A stretch of DNA of 64,000 nucleotides from an uncultured Acidobacteriaceae bacterium (lineage in GTDB: Bacteria > Acidobacteriota > Terriglobia > Terriglobales > Acidobacteriaceae). Every line of letters starts with the position of its first letter. Position 1 is the first letter of the stretch. Shown here piece by piece: positions 57,976-64,000 of this stretch. A model generated the notes under the pieces. The model was given only the letters and a program-made list of their open reading frames with translations, ran no database searches and was not told the DNA's origin. The stretch is taken from positions 124,001 through 188,000 of the forward strand of contig CALFMO010000007.1 of the NCBI GenBank assembly GCA_937879855.1, in the 5' to 3' direction. Made by a program: the position numbers and the translations under genes.

Positions 57976-60924
57976 TCAGAAGCTGAAGGTGGCTTGCAGT
58001 TCGATTTTGCGATTAGCAGCCGTACCCGGCGAGAACGGACCGCCCAGCTGAAGAGAATTGGATTCGCCAAACAAGCTGGATCCCACAACACCGTTCGGAT
58101 TCGCCAGGTTGTAATTGTTGAAGGCGTTCCGAGCAATCACGCCGAGGGTGAGGTTGTAACGCCGGTCGGTATTGGACGACATCATCATTGGGCCCCCACC
58201 GAAGATAGGGCCGCCGTGTCCTCCGCCACCACGGGGTCCACCTCCACCGTCGCGCCCCTGGCCTTGAACGCCAGAGGAGGATCTCGCTTTAGGTCCGAAT
58301 CCAAAAGTCTTGGTGAATCGCAGGTTCATCACGAAGTGACTTGGGCCGTTGCCGTAGTTGATCGGTAGAAGCTTTCCGCCTCCGAGAACGTCGAAGGTGC
58401 CCAAGGGCGTGCAGTAAATGTTGTTCTGCGGCCCGGTGGGCAGCGTATGAGCGGGACACGTGGCAGCGGAAACCAGGCCTGGACGATCGTTGTATATCTG
58501 GTCTCCGTTGACGTCGATGGGCGATGTGATGTTGAAAGGAGACCCGGAACTGACCACCATGAAGGGACTCAGACGAAACAGATAGGGCAGCGCGATGCTG
58601 CCGCCAAGAAAGAAGCGATGATGGACGTCGAATGAGGCGCGGCCGTAATCCTGGCTGATGTTGTACGAATTCGAAGCAAAACTGGAGACCCCGGAAGCGT
58701 CGCTGTTGGCATAGCTTAACGAGTAATAGCCGAACAACTGCACCTTGGAGCCGATGCGCACGTTCGTGTTCGTCATCAGCTGGTTTTGCTTGAAGTTGGC
58801 TTCGGACACGTAGCGGTAGACGTTCCCCCCTTGGATAGGAGGACAATTCGGGGCACAAGGCGTTCCGGGATAGGGGGCACTGGCGTTGATGAGCGCGAAC
58901 TGGTCGAAGCCGCGCGAATTCATGTAAATGACAGAAAGGGTTGCCGACTTCGTAAGTTGACGTTCCACACCGAGCGCCCCTTGCAGGGTATAGGGCGCGT
59001 GCAGTCGTGGACTGATCTGGTAGACATTGGGCGTGCTCGAGTTGACCGGACCGCAGTTGGAGAAACTTGCTAGCGGTACGTCCACCCCGGGGAAGCAAGT
59101 GGGGTTATCGATAATGAACTGCTGTTGATTGACGCCGTCGAGAAGTTCCGTCTTTAGCAGCTGCGTTGTCTGGAAGCGATCGTAAAAGATTCCGTAGCCA
59201 CCGCGAATTACTACTTTGGGTGCGGCGTTCCTGCCGCCCACGCCCCAGGCAAAACCGAAACGCGGGGCCCAGTCTGCGTGATCGGGAATAGCGTTCTGGC
59301 CCTCGAAGCGAAGACCCAAGCTCAGCGTTAGGTTCGGTTTCACGCGCCAATCATCTTGGATGTAAGGTTCGACATCGTAATAGGTGACCCGGGCAGTCGG
59401 GGCGCCTTGCGTGAAAGTCAGTTGCGTCGCATAAGGAATTGCGCCCCCACCAGCCAACTGCCGTTCGGCATACTGGAAGGAAATCGGGCACGGCGGATTT
59501 TGAGCGATGGATGCGCAATTCGACGGCGTGTGGACTGCGGTGCTCAAAGAAGAAAACGTAAAAGTGCCGTTGAATCCCGAAGTGGTGGAATCTGTCTCCT
59601 GGGTGGCACGCACTCGCGCGCCGAACTTGAGCGTGTGATTACCGCTGATCAATGACGTATAGTTCTGCACTTCGTAATTGTTTTGCAGGTCGTTTTGCCG
59701 GCCTTGAGACGAGCCACCACCGGTGAAGTTGCCCAGCACGTTGACCGCGGGGTTCAGATCGTTCGGGTTCTGAAGTTCGTTGTCGCGGTTGTATTGAAAG
59801 CGCGTCTCGTTGACTATTTTCGAGCCAAAAACCTGCGTGTCGCTGACTTGCAAGGTATCTTCGGTAGTTTGTGAGTAATAACCCTGCGACGGAAGAATGA
59901 GCACGCCGACACCGCTGTTGGTTTGAGTGTCGCGATAGTACTGGTAACGCACCGTCAGTGTGTTGTTTTTGGAGAGCGCCCAATCAATGCGCGGGCCGAG
60001 ATTGGTGCGTTGTCGCGGGTTGGGAGTGGACTCAACCAGTCGGACTGGCGATAAGGATGGGTCCAGCACGAAGGCATTGACTGCAGCTACTTCGTTAATG
60101 TCGCGGCGATCGATGTTGAAGAAAAACGACGCCTTCTTGCCCATGGGTCCGCCAATGTTCCCGTTGAACTGATTGGAATAATACGGAGGTGGTGGGAGTT
60201 CGCCGAAGGGATTGGCTGTATTGAACGAAGAATCGTTGCCCAGCGCAAAGAATTGTCCGTGGTATTTGTCGGTGCCGGGCTTGGTGAAGACTTCGATGCG
60301 CCCGTAGCCCAGCTTGTCGTACTCCGAAGAAAATGGATTCTGGTTGATGCGAATTTCGCGAATCGACGATTTGGGCGGAAGTTGACCAGCCGTGAATCCG
60401 TCAATGTACATCTGGCCGCCGTTGGGACCCGCGGAAGGCCCGGCGAGTGCTTCGAGATCCGACTGCAGTTCGTCGGGATCGTCGGGCAAGGCCTCCAGTT
60501 CTTTGCCGGAGATTGTGATGGCACCGGCGTTGTTGTTGGGATTCACGTCAATCGTCGGCGCAGTATCAGAAACCTGGACTTTTTGCTGCTCCACTTCAAT
60601 CGTCATAGGTACGTTGAGGCGAAGAGGCTGGTCGGCGATCACGACATTGTCGTTCTCATACATCGTGAAACCTTGAGCGGCTAGGGTGAGGGTATACTTC
60701 CCTGCCGGCAAAGATTTGAACTCATACATCCCCTGTCCATTGGTCTGGACGACGATTGCGGATCCGGTCGCTGGCGTCATGATCACGCTTGCGTTGGAGA
60801 TAGCGGCGCCGGAGGGATCGGTGACCTGTCCGCGCAGAACTCCAGTCTGCGCGCACAATACAGTTGCCGGCAGCAAAAATAAGGACACTAGGACGAAAAA
60901 ACGCGCACACTTCTCAACCTTCAT
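57976..60924 (-). CDS. TonB-dependent receptor, Oar-like with carboxypeptidase-regulatory domain
   Basis: 982 aa. Signal peptide, a CarboxypepD_reg-like domain (GVLRGQVTDPSGAAISNASV ... MYEFKSLPAGKYTLTLAAQG), a plug (VQVSDTAPTIDVNPNNNAGA, SIREIRINQNPFSSEYDKLG) and a long beta-barrel ending in Phe (KIELQATFSF). Typical acidobacterial outer-membrane transporter, probably for glycans or peptides. A GGGGPRGGGGHGG loop near the end is unusual. Confidence 0.93.
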   Translation of the reverse strand: MKVEKCARFFVLVSLFLLPATVLCAQTGVLRGQVTDPSGAAISNASVIMTPATGSAIVVQTNGQGMYEFKSLPAGKYTLTLAAQGFTMYENDNVVIADQPLRLNVPMTIEVEQQKVQVSDTAPTIDVNPNNNAGAITISGKELEALPDDPDELQSDLEALAGPSAGPNGGQMYIDGFTAGQLPPKSSIREIRINQNPFSSEYDKLGYGRIEVFTKPGTDKYHGQFFALGNDSSFNTANPFGELPPPPYYSNQFNGNIGGPMGKKASFFFNIDRRDINEVAAVNAFVLDPSLSPVRLVESTPNPRQRTNLGPRIDWALSKNNTLTVRYQYYRDTQTNSGVGVLILPSQGYYSQTTEDTLQVSDTQVFGSKIVNETRFQYNRDNELQNPNDLNPAVNVLGNFTGGGSSQGRQNDLQNNYEVQNYTSLISGNHTLKFGARVRATQETDSTTSGFNGTFTFSSLSTAVHTPSNCASIAQNPPCPISFQYAERQLAGGGAIPYATQLTFTQGAPTARVTYYDVEPYIQDDWRVKPNLTLSLGLRFEGQNAIPDHADWAPRFGFAWGVGGRNAAPKVVIRGGYGIFYDRFQTTQLLKTELLDGVNQQQFIIDNPTCFPGVDVPLASFSNCGPVNSSTPNVYQISPRLHAPYTLQGALGVERQLTKSATLSVIYMNSRGFDQFALINASAPYPGTPCAPNCPPIQGGNVYRYVSEANFKQNQLMTNTNVRIGSKVQLFGYYSLSYANSDASGVSSFASNSYNISQDYGRASFDVHHRFFLGGSIALPYLFRLSPFMVVSSGSPFNITSPIDVNGDQIYNDRPGLVSAATCPAHTLPTGPQNNIYCTPLGTFDVLGGGKLLPINYGNGPSHFVMNLRFTKTFGFGPKARSSSGVQGQGRDGGGGPRGGGGHGGPIFGGGPMMMSSNTDRRYNLTLGVIARNAFNNYNLANPNGVVGSSLFGESNSLQLGGPFSPGTAANRKIELQATFSF

Positions 60925-60992
60925 CTGAAATTCCTATTCCCTATATGACGTACGAAGCTATAAAGCAGCACAACAATTCATTGGAGCCGGGG

Positions 60993-62234
60993 CTACGGAC
61001 CCGCATCGCCAGTGGGAGCACCGCCCAAACTCCAGGGCGCCAGCATCATTGCCTGACTACCATTGGGAGCGGCCTGGAGAATCGCCTCAACACCGCTCAG
61101 CAGAGTGATTGCAGTGCCACCGCCGGTCGATGTGCCCTGGGTGGTGACAATGAGCACAGCGTCGCCTTTGTGCAGGTCGGCAATCGTCATGGCGGGCATG
61201 CGATTCAATAGTTGCTGGAAGTCGGGCGCTCCACTCTGGCGCATGCCTCCACTCATTCCGCCGACACCCATTCCGCCGCCGGGACGCGTTTCCCCCGGAG
61301 CTGCGGATGGCTGACCGTTAGGCGCTTGCGCTGGTGCAGAACTTGCTCCTGGAGTTCCCGGAGGCATGGATCCTTTCAACCGCATCGCGATTCGCTGCGC
61401 CATCTCCGGGGGCAGTTTATGGAGCTGCGACTCGGATGTGATCTTTACCTGCACTGGCTTCTTGCTCAATAAATCTTGAACGGTGATCGCGCCCGAGCTT
61501 GCATCCACCGAATTCACCAGGCCCGCGACGTTGCGAAAACTGCCAGTAACAATTTCTTCAGCAGTCAATTCAGAACCGTCGGAACTGCGATCTCCACGCG
61601 CGCGAAGCTGGTCACCGGAGCGAATTTCCAGCAAGGTGCTGGGCTTGGCATCATCGAATTTCACCGAATCGGGAGCATAGCGCCGAAATATTGTGCTCTT
61701 CGTCGTGTGCACCACGATTTCTTTCTTTCCGCCCAGTGTCGTTACCGAGATTGTGATCGTGCCGGCCGCAGGGTCGACGGCACCCACTAGACCTCCGAGC
61801 CCGCGCTTCTGCCAGTCCGCCCGTTCCTGTTCATGCAGCGCTTGCAGATCGGAACGCGGTATGACGATAACTTCGAGAGCGGATATCGTGCCGTCTGCAG
61901 ATGCCTGTCCGCGGACGCGTATTCTGTCACCGACATGCAAATCCTGTAACTGAACCGGCGTAGCGTTCTTGAGATCCTTCTCGCCCGGAGCGATCCTCAA
62001 AATTCGCGCGTTTGGTTCTACGGTCACCGCGACTTCGGGGCCGGAGTCCGGCGTCAGTGTAATGGCGCTCCCGTTAATTGCTTTTATAGCTCCGATGCGG
62101 CGAGCGACTGCAGGTTGAGAGGCAACCTGAGCTTCACTGGCCGCAGATGCAGAACAGGTCGAAAGGAACTCCGCACGGGATAAGCCGAGGGCAGCAAAGA
62201 AGAACGTCGCAATGGCTATTTTCTTGGCGTTCAT
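60993..62234 (-). CDS. DUF5666 protein, secreted
   Basis: 413 aa from ATG 62234 (GGTGGAG upstream). Signal peptide, then repeated OB-like units (GAIKAINGSAITLTPDSGPE, GAVDPAAGTITISVTTLGGK, GLVNSVDASSGAITVQDLLS, each followed by L-VGDRI-VRG or similar): the DUF5666 pattern, plus a Gly/Met-rich linker. Upstream of the TonB receptor on the same strand; a functional link is possible. Confidence 0.82.
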   Translation of the reverse strand: MNAKKIAIATFFFAALGLSRAEFLSTCSASAASEAQVASQPAVARRIGAIKAINGSAITLTPDSGPEVAVTVEPNARILRIAPGEKDLKNATPVQLQDLHVGDRIRVRGQASADGTISALEVIVIPRSDLQALHEQERADWQKRGLGGLVGAVDPAAGTITISVTTLGGKKEIVVHTTKSTIFRRYAPDSVKFDDAKPSTLLEIRSGDQLRARGDRSSDGSELTAEEIVTGSFRNVAGLVNSVDASSGAITVQDLLSKKPVQVKITSESQLHKLPPEMAQRIAMRLKGSMPPGTPGASSAPAQAPNGQPSAAPGETRPGGGMGVGGMSGGMRQSGAPDFQQLLNRMPAMTIADLHKGDAVLIVTTQGTSTGGGTAITLLSGVEAILQAAPNGSQAMMLAPWSLGGAPTGDAGP

Positions 62235-62350
62235 GCGCTCCACCTCTAATTTACATCGCTGCGAGCTGCAGAACCTGGTGGTTTACAAAGTTTTACCGAG
62301 ACCAAACGAAGTATTACAAAGGCCTGCTTCTGTCCACTTAGCCCCGACGG

Positions 62351-63559
62351 CTAAAGAATTCTCTCGTGCGTGTAACCCGCAGAGACCAGTGCAGCAAGCA
62401 GCTCTGCAATGTGGTCGGGGCCTCGCGTCTCCATGGTGATGTCGATCGCGGTGTCGCCCAGGTTCACACCATGGTAAGCACGGTCGTATGCGGTCTCGAC
62501 GATGTTGGCGCGGTGGTCGGCCAGGATTCCGGTGAGCCGGTGCAACGCGCCGGGATAGTCGGGCAGGTGAACCCGCAGGCGGACAAGGCGTCCATCTTTT
62601 ACCAGACCGCGTTCGATAATGCGCGAGAGCAAGGTGACATCGATATTGCCGCCGCAGACCAGCACGGCGACTCGTTTGCCCTGCAGAGCCAGCTTGCGGT
62701 TTAAGACGGCGGCAATCGCCGCCGCTCCCGCTCCTTCAGCCAGAGTTTTCTCGCGCTCGAGAAGCAACAATATTGCGTTCGCGATTTCTTCTTCTTCCAC
62801 CGTAACGATGTCGTCGACATACTTCTGTACGAGCGGGAGGGTGCGCTCTCCAGCGCGGCGCACCGCAATTCCATCGGCGATCGTCTTCGCGGATTGCAGA
62901 GTGACGGGCTTGCCCTCTGCTACCGCAGCTTTCATAGAAGGAATCTTGGCAGGTTGAACTCCGAAGATCTGCACCCGGGGATTGGTCTCTTTGACCGCAC
63001 AGGCGATTCCGCCGATGAGTCCGCCGCCGCCAATGGGAGCGACGATTACTTCGATATCCGGGTGTTGCTGCAGAATTTCGAGGCCCAGAGTTCCCTGCCC
63101 GGCGATGACTGCGTCGTCGTCGAAGGCATGGATGAGCGTCATTCCGTCCTGCGCACTCTGCTCGACCGCCTTGTCGTAGGCTTCGTCGTAATTCGTGCCG
63201 TGCAGCACGACCTCGGCGCCGTAGGCGCGAGTCGCCGAAACCTTGGTCAGCGGCGTGGGTAGAGGCATCAGGATGCGAGCCTGGATCTTGTGGCGTCCAG
63301 CATGGTAGGCGACGCCTTGCGCATGGTTGCCGGCGGATGCGGCGATGACGCCTCGTACGCGTTCGTCCGGCCGCAGCGTGAGCAGTTTGTTAAGGGCGCC
63401 CCGCTCTTTGAAAGCACCGGTGCGTTGCTGGTTATCGAGCTTGAGGAAGATGGAATTGTTAGTAAGCCCGGAAAATGTCTCCGAGTGGGTGCACGGAGAA
63501 ATGCGAATATCCGCACGAATTCTGTTGAGAGCGGATTGAATGTCAGAGAGTTGAATCAT
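62351..63559 (-). CDS. ilvA: threonine ammonia-lyase (threonine dehydratase) with ACT domain
   Basis: 402 aa. PLP Lys in RTGAFKERGA (about residue 51), SAGNHAQGVA, phosphate loop GGGGLIGG and a C-terminal ACT domain (LRVHLPDYPGALHRLTGILA). Deaminates threonine to 2-oxobutanoate, feeding isoleucine synthesis or catabolism. Length and the single ACT domain fit the IlvA2/TdcB-like form; the symbol is given for the reaction rather than a settled subgroup. Confidence 0.9.
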   Translation of the reverse strand: MIQLSDIQSALNRIRADIRISPCTHSETFSGLTNNSIFLKLDNQQRTGAFKERGALNKLLTLRPDERVRGVIAASAGNHAQGVAYHAGRHKIQARILMPLPTPLTKVSATRAYGAEVVLHGTNYDEAYDKAVEQSAQDGMTLIHAFDDDAVIAGQGTLGLEILQQHPDIEVIVAPIGGGGLIGGIACAVKETNPRVQIFGVQPAKIPSMKAAVAEGKPVTLQSAKTIADGIAVRRAGERTLPLVQKYVDDIVTVEEEEIANAILLLLEREKTLAEGAGAAAIAAVLNRKLALQGKRVAVLVCGGNIDVTLLSRIIERGLVKDGRLVRLRVHLPDYPGALHRLTGILADHRANIVETAYDRAYHGVNLGDTAIDITMETRGPDHIAELLAALVSAGYTHERIL

Positions 63560-63628
63560 GACGCTGGCACATTCAACCTATCGCGATTCTCTCAGTGACC
63601 CTCCGCCTTAGCTTGGATAGCGGAACGG

Positions 63629-64000
63629 TCACGAAGCGATTGGTCGTGCGGTGGATGTCAAAGGGACGACAGGCCGAAGCGGGAGTGCCTTCAAGTAGGC
63701 ATCGACACCAGCGGCAGCTTTTCGGCCCTCGGAGATCGCCCACACTACAAGGGATTGCCCGCGGCGCATGTCGCCCGCCGCGAACACTCCTTGAATTGAA
63801 GACATGTAGTTCTGATCTGTGGCCACGTTGCCGCGGTTGTCGAGTTGAACTCCCAATTGCTCAATCATTCCGTTGCGCACAGGACCGAGGAAGCCCATGG
63901 CAATCAGGATCAGGTCAGCTTCCATGGTGAACTCGGTGCCGGCGATGGGTTCGAATTTCGGGGGAGGGCCAACTCGCATGGCGTGCAACTGCTTTACGTT
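63629..64000 (-). CDS. gltD: glutamate synthase small-subunit-like oxidoreductase, C-terminal part
   Basis: The visible 123 residues enter from beyond the window edge. EADLILIAMGFLGP, TDQNYMSSIQGVFAAGDMRRG and VVWAISEGRKAA are the FAD/NAD(P)-binding C-terminal signature of GltD-type proteins. The N-terminus is outside the window, so GltD versus a related diaphorase subunit cannot be separated fully. Confidence 0.85.
   Translation of the reverse strand, partial: NVKQLHAMRVGPPPKFEPIAGTEFTMEADLILIAMGFLGPVRNGMIEQLGVQLDNRGNVATDQNYMSSIQGVFAAGDMRRGQSLVVWAISEGRKAAAGVDAYLKALPLRPVVPLTSTARPIAS

Overview
The flanking chromosome looks like an Acidobacteriota genome, probably class Terriglobia. This is inferred from the gene repertoire, not from a search. 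The clues are an Oar-type TonB-dependent receptor with a carboxypeptidase-regulatory N-terminus, a Ser/Thr kinase fused to TPRs, a TIGR03118-type secreted protein, DUF5666 and DUF4197 proteins, a BNR/Ig secreted giant, and small proteins of a type I associate with this phylum. Left flank (1-7310): DedA fragment, alpha/beta hydrolase, outer-membrane beta-barrel, TauE/SafE plus DUF1634 pair, two small or secreted proteins, an AidB-like acyl-CoA dehydrogenase and a tRNA-Lys(UUU) gene. Right flank (44172-64000): kinase-TPR, BNR/Ig protein, TIGR03118 protein, DUF4197, HAD hydrolase, zinc-ribbon/SnoaL protein, TonB-like protein, metallophosphoesterase, TonB receptor, DUF5666, threonine ammonia-lyase and the C-terminus of a GltD-like subunit.

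Between them lies one integrated element of about 36.9 kb (7273-44171). It is bounded by an exact 38-bp direct repeat of the 5' half of tRNA-Lys (nucleotides 1-38, through the anticodon loop) and carries a tyrosine integrase next to the intact tRNA. Paired CCGTTGCACA repeats sit just inside both ends and look like integrase arm sites. The element lies on the 5' side of the tRNA gene, so the intact tRNA is now read from element DNA while its old upstream region drives only a 38-nt stub.

The left half of the element (7.4-26.7 kb) is phage- or satellite-like. It runs integrase and a KGG-type small protein (minus strand), then on the plus strand an AlpA-like HTH, a Panacea/DUF4065 protein, DUF5659, a putative replication initiator with iterons inside its coding sequence, and a sigma-factor-like protein. 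Then come a minus-strand PD-(D/E)XK-type protein, a cassette with a proteasome-beta-like Ntn hydrolase, a papain/C39-like protease and two membrane proteins, and a long co-oriented block of unknown proteins including two large Ala/Gln-rich ones (705 and 476 aa). I recognise no terminase, portal, capsid or tail gene, so this may be a satellite, a highly diverged phage or another element type. A dispersed 19-bp palindrome (TTGTACG-N5-CGTACAA) occurs at least nine times, only inside the element, and is the best candidate for its master operator or a partition site.

The right half (27-44 kb) is a cargo zone of very small genes on both strands: many zinc-ribbon proteins, two families of helical microproteins, membrane microproteins, a PilZ protein, a ribosomal protein bS21 gene, an ATP-dependent DNA ligase core, an intact and a decayed SRAP/YedK-like gene in a duplicated module, a glycine-zipper repeat protein, a ParB-like protein beside attR, and debris of insertion sequences.
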